Source of the DNA: Meconema thalassinum
Taxonomy: Eukaryota; Arthropoda; Insecta; Orthoptera; Tettigoniidae
Assembly: GCA_946902985.2 (NCBI GenBank)
Contig: OX336388.2
Span: forward strand, 1,702,303,978-1,702,367,977
Direction of reading: 5' to 3'
DNA length: 64,000 bases
The notes below the pieces were generated by a model. That model was not told the DNA's origin. It ran no database searches and saw only the letters and a program-made list of their open reading frames with translations. Shown one piece after another: positions 35,201-45,327 of the stretch (position 1 is the stretch's first letter; each line of letters starts with the position of its first letter). The position numbers and the translations under genes are program-made.

Positions 35201-35850
35201 TGAATTCAAATTTCATCTGAAACATGTAGGCTAAAACTAATTTCCATGAAATATAGCCTGGATATGAATTTAATAAACTGTTTACGATGAAAGAAAAATT
35301 AATGTGAAACATTTTCTAACAAGGTGAATCAATAGCTCGAGTAGGCTACATGGCGATGCACCTTATTAAATACGTTTCTGATTAAACACTTAGGAATATT
35401 CCTTGAGAAGAATGATATCATTCAACTATATGAGAATGAACTTTTATTATCAGGTTCTATCGGTCTTCTTCTTCATTCAATTTGTTGATTTAAAAAGAAA
35501 TATTCTGAAATTCAATTCCATATTCAACCGAAGTAATATAGTAACGCTGATAATATCACCCACAGTCGGAGATGAATGTTTTGCCTCTGAATTTCATTTT
35601 GATATTACATCATGTACAGCAATTTTCAGAGAAGTTTTTAAGACAGTTTCAGGTAAAGAATGATGCGCCAAGTTCTCCACAAGAACGAAATACCATCAAT
35701 CTAAATTGAAAAAGTTTTAACTTTGGTAAAATATGGCGTCCCTGGCAAATAACAGGGGAAATTAACTATTAATTTTCAAATGTGCACACAATACTGATGC
35801 TATCTCCGCCAGATATTCACACTTCAGTAATCACTCGTTAGTTAGTTATT
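35201..35850. other. AT-rich stretch with an unassigned open frame
   Basis: The frame 35403-35663 (+) ends in SPTVGDECFASEFHFDITSC and a tttcag/gtaaag junction that resembles an exon end (35649-35658). I recognise no family. It could be a host exon or chance. Confidence 0.25.
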
Positions 35851-35852
35851 GT

Positions 35853-36205
35853 TGAGCGGCTTCAATGGTATAGTTGGTAGCATGCTGAACTTCTATGCCC
35901 AAGATCGCGGGTTCAAACCCGGCTGAAATCGTCGGATTTTTTAAGAGCGTTAAAATCCCTCAGGATGCCTTCCTTCGGAGGGGAAGTAAAGCCAGCGAAC
36001 CCATGTCATAGATTTATGGTATGTAAAAGAACCTTCCACTAACGCCAATTGTATGAAGCTAAATTTGTAGGTTAGATTTCATTAACGCTCTATTAAGTTC
36101 CAACGTTCGTCGCCAATTTCCGGTTGCGGTGCCATCTAGTAGCCAAGTTCACAGCTAGGTGTCGTTGACGGTAGCATTTGGTTGAAAAAGTAGGAACTAC
36201 TGAAT
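35853..36205 (+). mobile_element. SINE family A, truncated
   Basis: Intact head (gagcggcttcaatggtatag, B-box gcgggttcaaacccgg) and body; stops at taggaactact before the shared tail. Confidence 0.85.
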
Positions 36206-36284
36206 ATTTCCATCCTAATCGATCCTGAACATAGTTTTTCCCTGTCCCTTGTCACACTCTTATTTCCAATTCTTACATTTTGTT

Positions 36285-36652
36285 GTTGTTGTTGTTTATT
36301 GTAGGGACTGCGACATCGCGATTATATTGCCGCGTATATTTCTGTGGGTGTGTATACTTTGTGTGATAACCTGTGTTATTGTGATTGCTATACTATGGTG
36401 TGTATTTGTACATTGGGGATATAATTGGGAAGGAGGCGGCTGTGGCCTTAAGCTAGGAACAATCCCAGCATATGCCTAGAGCAGAAGTGGGGAAAACAAG
36501 AAAAAACACTTCCAGGGTGGTTGAGGTGGGAATCGAACCCTCCTCTTCTCAGTTTTGCTTCCAGCCCTCATACCAGAATTATAAATTCGTAGCAGAGCCG
36601 GGAATCAAACCCGGACCTCTGGGAAGAACGCTAGCCGCTACACCACGAGGTG
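36285..36652 (-). mobile_element. SINE family B, full length
   Basis: The 3' tail (gttgttgttgtttattgtag...) is at 36285-36420; the middle has a cctagagcagaagtggggaaa block. Two tRNA-like boxes lie at 36525-36540 (gggaatcgaaccctcc) and 36598-36615 (gggaatcaaacccgg). This copy shows the dimeric head and the same tail as family A in one element. Confidence 0.85.
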
Positions 36653-36849
36653 GTCAGATTATCACCTGATAAGAATATATTATCTGGAAACATGCACACT
36701 AACACCTAAGGACCTTAGGAAGATACAAAGCCTGTGAAATTAAGTTTCTTAGAGCTTCCCCCCAACAAACTCGACTGGACCATATAAGGAATAAAGAGAG
36801 GCGTTCAATCATAGGTTTAAATGATCCCATGGAGGAAAGACTTAGGTCA

Positions 36850-37369
36850 GCTAGACATGTCTAGGCAAAGATCAAAACTGGCAAATTCGATGGACCGCAG
36901 ATAAAGAATGAAGTGTGCAGAATTCCCCAACATGCTTAATGAGTATGACGAAGAAGCCCGGAATAGTTTTATTGCAGTTGTAAGGTGTTTCTTGGGGCAG
37001 TTACAATGCCGAAAACTGTGTGACACTTTTGTACAGAATTTTGGCAAAATTGGTTGCAGAATGTCACTTAAAGTCGATATTCTTGATGCATATTTTGAGA
37101 AATTCAAGATTAATATGTGAACCTATTCTGAGGAACAAGGCGAACGCTTCCACCAAGATATATTGTATTACGAACGTCGTTATCACGGACAGTATAATGA
37201 CAAAGATATATTGTATTATGAACGTCGTTATCACGGACAGTATAATGACAACATGATGGGAGACTATATTTGGGGACTTATTCGTGAAAGTTATTTGCAA
37301 TACAGCCGCAAATTATGGAAAAAATTCACTTTTAATTTTTGTGACCTCTTCAAGGGTTTTCCAGATTAA
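36850..37369 (+). pseudogene. fragment of a recurrent arthropod mobile-element protein (EEQGERFHQDI type)
   Basis: The frame reads EYDEEARNSFIAVVRCFLG, then GCRMSLKVDILDAYFEKFKI, a stop at 37118-37120, then TYSEEQGERFHQDILYYERR, then MMGDYIWGLIRESY. From memory, a conserved MSLKxHFLxxHLxxFPxN - SxEQGERFHQDI - MxxDYxW block is widespread in arthropod genomes as a repeated, mobile-element-like hypothetical protein. Its biochemical role is unknown to me. The stop codon and missing N-terminus make this copy dead. A 48-bp in-frame direct duplication (37157-37204, 37205-37252) repeats 16 residues, DILYYERRYHGQYNDK. Confidence 0.6.
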
Positions 37370-37384
37370 CTAATTTCAACTAAT

Positions 37385-37834
37385 TTGAAATGAAGCGAGT
37401 TTACTTAAAGATAGAAATATGACTTAGAAATTTAAATATATCCAAGTCCTGGTAAAAATGCAAGGTTTGTTAATATTAATTTCCATTTTCTCAATGTTTT
37501 AGACATAAGCAACCAAGAAATAACATGTATTACCCAAGGACAAAATTAGTGTTGCGTAGTGAGTATTATTGATTGCTTGTGTTAATATTTGGCTTGGCCT
37601 CGTATTGACCCTAACGTATAGGCCTATATTTAGACGCTATTACTGATGGTCTCCAAACAGCATGTCCCTCAGGGACTTCCGTCCCCCCCAAACGCCCGCA
37701 TCTCGCTACGTCACTCCACTACCACAATCGTTACTCTCGGGTCGCATGCAAAGTTTTGGAAGGTAAGCACAACAGTGTTTCGCTCTATACGAACGACGGC
37801 CGAAAATGGCGAACATTATGGCTACATTTATTTA
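37385..37834. other. nothing recognised
   Basis: No domain-bearing frame; 37646-38053 is open but spans into the Penelope-type unit and looks fortuitous. Confidence 0.4.
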
Positions 37835-38175
37835 TCGCTTTGGAAGCCATTTTTCAGTGTTGCTTTTTATTCGGCCAATACGACTGTACCCAATTGTTTC
37901 CCTAAACCTGAAAGAAATTTACATAAGATTAATAAAATATTTTGGATGACCAGTTTCGATCGGCAAGCGATCATCATCAGATCCTTTACAATTAGGCCGT
38001 TAAATCTATGTCTTCAAATATCTGGTGATAGTATTTACAATAAGTATATTTAACTTATTTAGTTACAGCAGTTATTATAAACTTTCCCAACAAGTCAAGA
38101 TTTGTTAGTTATATGTGATTTTTGTTAAGATATTGTTAATTGTTATTGACCTTCAAGTTTCTTTGTTTCGTGTGA
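37835..38175 (-). mobile_element. Penelope-type terminal unit with hammerhead ribozyme
   Basis: Shares ggaagccatttttcagtgtt, ccaattg, aagattaataaaat and the ribozyme block with 34371, 51600-51925 and part of 45715. The far side also aligns with 51600-51650 (tattgacctt..aagttt). The unit lies downstream, on the same strand, of the GIY-YIG-like coding relic at 38850-39500, as expected for a terminal (pseudo-LTR) repeat of a Penelope-like element. Confidence 0.7.
37944..37984 (-). ncRNA. type I hammerhead ribozyme motif, complete
   Basis: Minus strand, 5' to 3': GGAT (stem I), CTGATGA (core), T, GATCG-CTTGC-CGATC (5-bp stem II with loop), GAAA (core), C-TG-G (minimal stem III), TC (cleavage triplet GTC with the preceding G), ATCC (stem I, pairing with GGAT). 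All invariant core bases of the hammerhead are present. Very short stem III is the known hallmark of hammerheads in Penelope-like elements. The extra T between core and stem II is the only irregularity. Predicted cleavage is after the C at 37948. Confidence 0.85.
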
Positions 38176-38179
38176 TATC

Positions 38180-38588
38180 TGTAGGCTAATTGTTAGTGAA
38201 TGGTCAGGTTGGAATTGAATATGAACTTAGCTTATTGATTGGGCGATGTGGGACCCGTTCTCGTGCAACTGCTAACACTTCCGCTGGCTACACTGAACTA
38301 GACAGAATGTCCTTGTGCAGGCTGCTACCTCGTTAACTCTTTCCCTTCCTTGAACTTTTTCCGCATCCCTACCTGACGTATGTTCGTCTCGCAATGTAAC
38401 ATATTGTGCTGGCCAAGTCTAGATCTTCCTGAACATGGTGCATCTTACTGTATTTTGGACATCTTCAACTATTGAAGACCAATTTCCATTCTCGCCACGC
38501 GTAAGCTAATCAGCCCTCTATAAGCGCACCCGGATAATTGAGAATGTTACGGATTATTTTTTACTGCCGGCCTTGGTATATTGATGAT
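38180..38588. other. probable remainder of Penelope-like element, unresolved
   Basis: Between the terminal unit and the SINE at 38589. No coding motif is readable. Confidence 0.3.
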
Positions 38589-38775
38589 GTGGGGGCGGGG
38601 TGGCGTAGGGGTGAAGCAGTTGGCCTCTCACCAAGGTTGATCTGGGTTCGATTCCCGGTCAATGCACGTGAGATTTTCGAAGTGAAATGTCATGTCCTGT
38701 GGTACGGATTTCACGTAAAAAGGAGGTCCCGTGGCTCATGATTGATGGTCACGTAAAACTAAAAAAACTTCCTCC
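38589..38775 (+). mobile_element. SINE family C, full length with target duplication
   Basis: Head ggcggggtggcgtaggggtg, B-box gggttcgattcccgg, body ttcacgtaaaaaggaggtcc and a short A-rich end. 10-bp duplication tattgatgat at 38579-38588 and 38776-38785. Confidence 0.9.
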
Positions 38776-38849
38776 TATTGATGATCTGGACAAAGTACAT
38801 CCTATTCCAGTGACATGTTTCCCTTTTTGCCCCCTCATCTAGCCTGGCT

Positions 38850-39500
38850 ACACCATTGTGTTGTTTTTCGTTTCCTACGGCGATAGTAGTGTAAAGAGAG
38901 GCGAATTCTCTATGAATTTGTGTTCATTTAGATTATTAGGATTGTTTATTTTAGCTCAGTGTATCCCGATTGCTTTCTTTATGTTGAGGGTTCTTCCTTT
39001 CGGTTCGTGATCTATGATTTTTAAGTCAGTTTCAATGTTAATGAATCTGTGTCCCGCGTCGTACATATGTTTGAAGACGGCCCAGTATGTCCCGTATTTT
39101 ATCACATTTCTGCGTTCTTTGTATCTCGGGTCCACTCTCCTACCACTTTGGCCAATGCTATTTGCTTGACACCCTGTGTCTTGGCACGTTATCGGGTATA
39201 CCCCTGACTTTGATTACGGTCTTGCTTATTTAAATTACTGTTGTGCAAATGTTTGTCGGTTGTGTTGTTTGTTGTGAATGCTATTTTAATGCATTGTTCC
39301 TTGAATAAATTGGGGATTTTGTATGTACTCGCGTTCACGTAATTGATCCTCGCATATTTGTTCTCATTATTTTCTGGCTTTTGAATTGTTTTATTTCCAT
39401 GCATGGCTACAATTTGATCTATTTTGCTGGGTGGACAATTATTATCTATTTGCTTGATTATTATGATTTTCTTATTGTACGAGTAGTTATATTTTGACAT
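38850..39500 (-). pseudogene. Penelope-like element, GIY-YIG-type C-terminal region
   Basis: The minus-strand frame 39500-39189 holds KIPNLFKEQCIKIAFTTNNT near its end. After a frame change it continues GVYPITCQDTGC, GQSGRRVD, then KHMYDAGHRF and KGRTLN. This order (IAFxTxNT, then a GIY-YIG-like YxxxC/IGQTGR segment, a H-x-GH segment and a KGRxLN end) is that of the linker and GIY-YIG endonuclease region that follows the reverse transcriptase in Penelope-like elements. The catalytic region is broken by frameshifts. A hammerhead-bearing terminal unit lies about 870 bp downstream on the same strand, with a SINE inserted between. Confidence 0.72.
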
Positions 39501-39861
39501 TGGTATATTCCACTAGTTGATTTTAAACTTGTGCTGCGTCAAAGTCCTTGGCTCGCTCCTTGGCTTATGTCGCATACGATCACAGTATTGAGACTCATGA
39601 TAAAAGTAATGCACAGCATACTCAACCTTCATAAAAATTGCAATAGTAACAGCGATGACTCTCTTCCGGTACGAAATAACTCCAGCGGATTAAAATACAT
39701 AATATGGAAAAATCTGAAGGAAAAATAAAACTTGATAGAAATAGAGTGAATAACGGCCAAGTTTCTGATAAAGCCGACCCCGTGGAGTTGGCGTAGCGCG
39801 TCCTTCTCGTACCCGGAGGCCCCGGGTTCGATTTCCGGCTCCGTCAGGGATTTTAGGAACT

Positions 39862-40059
39862 AATAATAATAATGTTATTGGTTTTACGTCCCTTTTAACT
39901 ACACTGGCTTTTAGAGACGACGGGGTGCCGGAATTTTGCCCCGAAGGGGATCTTTAACGTGCCAGTAAATGTACTGACACGGCTCCCTCGCATTTGCGCA
40001 CCCTCAAATGCCAGCTGACTGCGCCAGGTTTCGAACCTGCAACCTTGGGCTCAGCAAGC
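39862..40059 (-). mobile_element. SINE family F inserted in family E
   Basis: AAT tail at 39862-39872; body with gtgccggaattttgcccc and catttgcgcaccctcaaatg; head with gcgccaggtttcgaacctgc (40021-40040). 14-bp duplication ggattttaggaact / ggattttagaaact at 39848-39861 and 40060-40073. Confidence 0.9.
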
Positions 40060-40273
40060 GGATTTTAGAAACTGACGTGAGGGTTGGAATGGGGTGCACT
40101 CAGCCTGGTGTGGACAATTGAGTAGCTGTCTGACAGTGAGGCAGCGCTCCGGTCACGGAGACCAAGATTAGCGGCAGAGGGCATCCAACGGGCTGACCAC
40201 GTATCACCCCATAATCTGCAGGCCAAAAGGCTGGGCAGCGGTTGCTTGGTAAGCCTAGACGCTTTATGGGCTG

Positions 40274-40776
40274 TGGTGGTTCCTCAGTTTAGAGGCTGCG
40301 ACAACGCGTTCATGTAGCCCCGTGTACTTTGGGTGTGTGTAGTCTGTCTGATAACCGGTGTTAATTGTGATGGCTGTATTAGTGTGTGTTATCTGTTTTT
40401 AATTCAAGTAAGGACTGCAGACATTCGATTTTTAAGTAGTTCCAACTTTTGCTACCAAACGCCACCGTCAACGACCAACTAGTTCTGAGCTTGGTTAGTA
40501 GATGCCACTGCAGTTGGCTCCTGGCGACAAACGTTGGAACCTAAGAGCGTTAATCAAATCTAACCTATAATTTAGCTTCACACAAGTGTAATTAGTGGAA
40601 GGTTCTTTATCATGCCATAAATCGATGAAATGGGACAGCCGGCTTTACTTCCCCTCCGAAGGAAGGTATACTGAGGGATTTTTAACGCTTTTAAAAAATC
40701 CGACGACTGCGGCCGGGTTTGAACCCGCGATCTTAGGCACAGAAGCTCAGCATGCTACCAACTACGCCACCGAAGG
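40274..40776 (-). mobile_element. SINE family A inserted in family E
   Basis: Reverse-oriented: shared tail on the left (ggttcctcagtttagaggct) and head on the right (gtttgaacccgcgatctt, ctaccaactacgccaccg). Duplication cgctttatgggctg / cgcttatgggctg at 40260-40273 and 40777-40789. Confidence 0.9.
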
Positions 40777-40830
40777 CGCTTATGGGCTGAAGCGCCACGG
40801 ATCTGAAAAAGTGCTGTGTGTCTAAAGGTA

Positions 40831-41290
40831 CGCCCCTTCACGTCTTGCATACGATCTAGCTAGAGAAACTTTCTATCTCGAAGATCTACGCTACAAGTTG
40901 CAACTGCCATCAATACTCTCATAGGAGGTGTTGCAAAAACATGGGATGAAAAAGGGAACAATCTGGATGGATTTCTCTACTACGACAGCTATGACCACAG
41001 CGGAGTTGATAGGAGCAGCCTACTGCCTCAGCCATATGATAACTCGCTTCTCAGTCCATGGATACCACTATAAACTTCGCCAGAATGAACATTATCACCA
41101 GCCAGGAGCTGACTGTGCCTGTGAATTGTGTCAGAAAACCTGTGAGATATAACATTCCTTGTGGAGCACAAAAACAAAGATATCAATGCAAGAGGAGTGA
41201 TATCAATGAACACGTTGTGCGAACGACCGGACAAGTTTCTCGTCATGCAAATTTTGCATATTTTGCTTATTAACTGGAAGTAAATCTTGG
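40831..41290. other. unassigned stretch with overlapping open frames
   Basis: One frame reads GVAKTWDEKGNNLDGFLYYD before a stop at 41072, and another contains NCVRKPVRYNIPCGAQKQ. I do not recognise a family. It may be upstream LINE sequence of the fragment at 41295, but no RT motif is visible. Confidence 0.3.
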
Positions 41291-41294
41291 ACTG

Positions 41295-41628
41295 TTGGTG
41301 CAGCAGAAAGGAGGAAAATAGAAGCATTTGAAATGTGGTGTTACAGGAGAATGATGAAGATCAGATGAGGAGGTATTAAGGGATATGTTTCTGGCGACTA
41401 CTTAAGAAGAGAAGAGATAGATTGGTAGGACACATACTAAGACATCCGAAAATAGCAAACTTATTTATGAAAGGAAGAATCGAGGACAAGAACTCAAGGG
41501 GTAGACCAAGGTTAGAATATGCTATACAGATTGTCTAGGATGTAAGGTGTGGTTGCTATGTAGAGATGAAACGATTAGTTCAAAACAGGGAGGCGTGGTT
41601 AGATGCATTAAACCAGTCAAAACACTGA
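41295..41628 (+). pseudogene. LINE ORF2 C-terminal fragment
   Basis: Reads AAERRKIEAFEMWCYRRMMK, then after a deletion and frame change RRDRLVGHILRHPKIANLF, RGRPRLEYA, GCYVEMKRLVQNREAWLDAL and NQSK with a stop. This is the region after the reverse transcriptase domain of RTE/jockey-like insect LINEs. It is the uninterrupted paralogue of the fragment split at 10490-12040. A short deletion after MMKIR removes the VTNEE segment kept in the other copy. Confidence 0.85.
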
Positions 41629-41629
41629 A

Positions 41630-42475
41630 ATACACGCACACATTTAAATTACTGATTGATATTTGCTAATGCGTTATTTAAATCTTCCTCCGACATTGCC
41701 TTCGAGCACTGAGGTCCCCTAGATAGGAGGGTTTTGATCCCCATAGTTTCGGTTACTTGGAGCAAACTTAATTAGGTGTCTGCTAAAAGCACAAGGCCCA
41801 GTAACGGTCGTGGACAGGTTGCACGTTAATCCAGCCAGGACCGTAGTGTCCGATATCAGTAATTGAATACCTGTTGATCACCAGGATTACACAGTTAACA
41901 CGACATCAAACTCCCACTACAGTAGCGTGCTAATACAATTATCCTGCAATACATTAGTTCACTTTTGGCATTATATGCGTGGTGTGGGGCTGATGACCTC
42001 AGTTATTAATAAGAACTACTGTTCCTTGTAGGAGATTCTAGCAGCAGCAGCAACAACTGCTCAGTGTATACACTATTTTGAAAACACTGCTATACCAGCT
42101 GAATCAACAGCCCCTAATAATATTGTTTTATGCAGCCCAAATAGCGTTGTTATCAGGAAGGTCGATATTCCTCTGCTGGCATCCTGTATGGTACTTAGTT
42201 TCTTTTACTGTATGGGACTGTTTTTATTGCTTGAGGTATTTAAGGTACACAGGTGATTTTGAGGTGGTAGATGAATAACAATCATTGATGTAGATGAGGA
42301 TGGCGATGATAGAGTTTACGAGGGAAGATCTCCCTCCCACAGGTGTGATGTATGACGAGAATCATTTATCAGAGTTACTCGTATACTACGTAATGTGGAA
42401 TGTTCATCGTCAACAAGACAACCTATAAGTGGTTTTCTGTGGTTTTCCACATCCCCTCCAGGCAAATTAAGGACA
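41630..42475. other. nothing recognised
   Basis: At 41985-42005 the phrase ggggctgatgacctcag resembles the stem-loop of the micro-insertions but lacks their tail. Confidence 0.4.
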
Positions 42476-42479
42476 CTTC

Positions 42480-42615
42480 GCAATCCTATTCTCAGTTACA
42501 AATTAAACGCACTAACGTACGAGTATAAATAATATCAGACAAATCGTACTTACACACAAGTATACCGGGCTAAGTGACCACGATGTCCAAGACTCTAAAT
42601 GAATCAACAGCAACA
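42480..42615 (+). mobile_element. shared SINE 3' tail fragment
   Basis: tcagttacaaatt, ...tatcagacaaatcgtac and accgggctaagtgaccacg match the tail of families A and B. Confidence 0.6.
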
Positions 42616-42871
42616 ACCTTTGTGCACTGGGTCACGCTATGAAATCCCTCCCGATGGCAGGATTTAACCTGTGATTTCTAGTACCGGTGACAAGTACCAT
42701 GTTATGCCCATAGGTGATAAATGAATAACGTTCAAGGAATGCTTGTTGGTAATACGCCGTGCTCTTAAGTGAATAGCAAGCATCATAGCACCTATGTCCT
42801 GCAGTACTGCATTACCGACCCCTACATTAAACCACAAAGTGCTCGTGATGCGATGGATCAAAGGACACGGA

Positions 42872-42896
42872 GGTTGTTGTTGTTGTTGTTGTTGTT

Positions 42897-42927
<31 letters not shown>

Positions 42928-42945
42928 TTATTATTATTATTATCG
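42872..42945. repeat. compound (GTT)n(CTT)n(ATT)n microsatellite
   Basis: Three consecutive triplet blocks, each differing by one base from the next. Confidence 0.92.
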
Positions 42946-43266
42946 CATTTCGCTGAGAATGATATCTTAGTCATCAGGCCCGTGTTTTCACTTCCTGAAC
43001 TGCATTTAAACGCTAATACATCGTTATACTATTGTATTTCCGTCTATTGTTTTAAGGGTCGTTCCTCACCGCATTTCGATTCCTGTCAATAATCATGTGG
43101 GATTTTCAAAATGAGAAGGGACGCCCATTTGTTCAAGTTCCAAAGAAAGGGTATCTTGGCTTATGAGCATAAGGTTAAGAGTCATTATGGTGTTTGAAGC
43201 CATTTTAAGAGTCACATAAAATTACAATCTTGCTTTTGTTTTCTTTTTATTATTTAACGTCAATTT

Positions 43267-43778
43267 TGGTTGGTTGGTTCCTCAGTTTGGGGGCTGCGAC
43301 AACGTGGTCATGTAGCTCCGTGTACTTTGGGTGTGTGTAGAATCTGTCTGATAACCGGTGTTAATTGTGATGGCTGTATTAGTGTGTGTTATCTATTTTT
43401 AATTCGAGTAAGGACTGTAGACATTGAATTTTCAAGTAGTTCCTACTTTTGCCGCCAAACGCCACCGTCAACGACTACTAGTTCAGAACTTGATTACTAG
43501 AGGCCACCGCAGTCGGCTCCTTGCGACGAACGTTGGAACCTAAGAGCGTTGGTCAAATTTAACCTATAATTTAGCTTCACAAAAGTGTATTTAGTGGAAG
43601 GTTCTTTTACATGCCATAAATCCATGACATGGGCCCGTCGGCTTTACTTCCCCTCCGAAGGAAGGCATACTGAGGGAGTTTAATGCTCTTAAAAATCCGA
43701 CGACTTCGGCTGGGTTTGAACCCGCGATCTCGGGCATAGAAGCTCAGCATGCTACCATCTACGCCACCGAAGCCGCCT
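43267..43778 (-). mobile_element. SINE family A, full length
   Basis: Tail at left (ggttggttggttcctcagtt), head at right (gggtttgaacccgcgatctc ... gccaccgaagccgcc). The possible target duplication taacgtcaatt / aaacgtccatt is degenerate. Confidence 0.88.
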
Positions 43779-43938
43779 AAACGTCCATTGTATTAAATTT
43801 GTTTTGATTAGATTTATTTTGTCTGGCAATATTAGGGCCATTGGACCCTCTCTTCTATCTAACCAGATTATTCCATGAGAACATTGTAAACAATAGCAGT
43901 ATGAATGGAATTAAAGTACTTAAATCTAACAGAAATAT

Positions 43939-43942
43939 GATG

Positions 43943-43977
<35 letters not shown>
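43939..43977. repeat. (ATA)n microsatellite
   Basis: About 12 triplets. Confidence 0.9.
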
Positions 43978-44100
43978 CATAAAAACAATAAAAATCTATA
44001 CCAATATATGAATGTCTAGTGGTGTGTGTCTATCTGTTACTCATTAACTCAAAAACTTCTAATCAGATTTAGCTGAAATTTCGCACGAACGTAGTCTATG

Positions 44101-45325
44101 CAGGGTGTTTCTAAATTCCCATTACAGACTTTGAGGGCTTGTAGCGGGGACCAAGACGGTTAGGTTTAGCATGGGAACTTGTGTCCGGAAACGTACCGTC
44201 CTCCCGCTACCCGCAAAACCACCACAGCACATGTTCACAGCTCTGGCGCTCTGTCCGACTCCTGCTGCTTGTCGTCTGGGTCCAATTACAGGTGGGGCTC
44301 GATGTCAACACAGACACGGTACCTCCGTACCATGTTCTGGTACACACGATCACCAATCCCTGGTCTTCCAACATCCTCCGCAGCCCTAACCCGCGCCAGT
44401 AGATCCTCCTTTGATTCCACAGGGGTCTCGTAAATCAAGGTTTCCATGTGACCCTACAGGTAGTAGTCTAGCGGTGTCAAGTCGGGTGAACGTGCAGGCC
44501 AAGCAATCGGGCCACCACGACCTATCCATTGTTGCCCAAATCTGTGGTGCAGATGATCTCGTACCGCAGGCGTAAAATGAGGTGGTGCGCCATCGTGATG
44601 AAGCCACATGTTTTGACGCACATGCAGTGGCTAAGAACTCAAGTAGTACGTCTTCAAGGAATACAACGCCGGATGTTTGTTTTAGACGATTGCCCTTGAC
44701 CTTGAAGCCTGCGGGTGAGCCTACACACACTCACTCTCTCACCCTATCGCTTCACACTTGTCACCACCGATCTGATGTAATGGAAATCCAGACATTAGCA
44801 GTACAGTCCACGTCGAAGTATTATGTGACGCGGAAGTACACGTTACGTAGTTACGAACGAACAGAACGTCACTATATTTGCCAATGACTGTACTTCAGCA
44901 GTAGTGTGAGATAACTGTGTCAATCATCTGACAGCATGGGGCAGCTGATAACAACACAGGTACTGTAGTAACTCGCCTCCAGGCTTCCATTAAGATTTTT
45001 CACTCGTCTAAAACAAACGTCCGGCCTATACCAAGTACGCGGCACCAGTGAGATTTCGTGGAAAAAGGCGTGGAATGTCAACAAACCTGTAGGGGATATG
45101 GTACATCAGGTGATCGTTCAATAACGTACATAGTCTAGTCAGTGGTGCCGAAAATGCGGGAGTTGTGAAAGTGTGCTGTGGTGTTGTTGTTTTTTTTTTT
45201 TTTTTTTTTTTGCGGGTAGTGGGAAGACGGTACGTTTCAGGACACAAGTTCCCATGCTAAACTTAACCGTCTTGGTCCCCGCTACAAGCCCTCAAAGTCT
45301 GTAATGGGAATTTAGAGACACCCTG
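44101..45325 (-). mobile_element. mariner-superfamily element with long inverted repeats
   Basis: The ends match as an inverted repeat over at least 115 bp (44101-44216 and 45212-45325) with about five differences, starting cagggtgttt/cagggtgtct. The right flank is TA (45326-45327); the left flank reads TG, so the duplication is imperfect. Internal sequence is about 1.0 kb with a transposase relic on the minus strand. A 22-bp T run lies at 45190-45211. Confidence 0.88.
44390..44650 (-). pseudogene. transposase C-terminal region of the 44-kb element
   Basis: On the minus strand: LHVRQNMWLHHDGAPPHF (HHDGAPPHF holds the second catalytic Asp), then WIGRGGPIAWPARSPDLTP and LDYYL, a TAG stop, GH, and ETLIYETPVES. 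This is the conserved catalytic end of a Tc1/mariner-superfamily enzyme that uses Asp as the third residue. The stop replaces the Trp that normally follows DYYL. The N-terminal DNA-binding part is missing, so the element cannot act on its own, though the preserved ends could be used by a related enzyme. Confidence 0.82.
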
Positions 45326-45327
45326 TA

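Larger units (their letters stand above)
39776..40830 (+). mobile_element. SINE family E carrying two nested SINEs
   Basis: tRNA-like head gtggagttggcgtagcgcgt, then ccccgggttcgatttccgg. The body resumes at 40060 (actgacgtgagggttggaat) and runs to 40273 (cgctttatgggctg), continuing after 40776. It is interrupted by SINE F (39862-40059) and SINE A (40274-40776), each with its own target duplication. Confidence 0.8.

Noticed and set aside
38589..38670. Possible functional tRNA genes at the heads of SINEs (also 28987, 47573, 56345 and others)
   Set aside because: They have tRNA-like A and B boxes, but arms do not pair into a full cloverleaf and each continues into a repeated SINE body.
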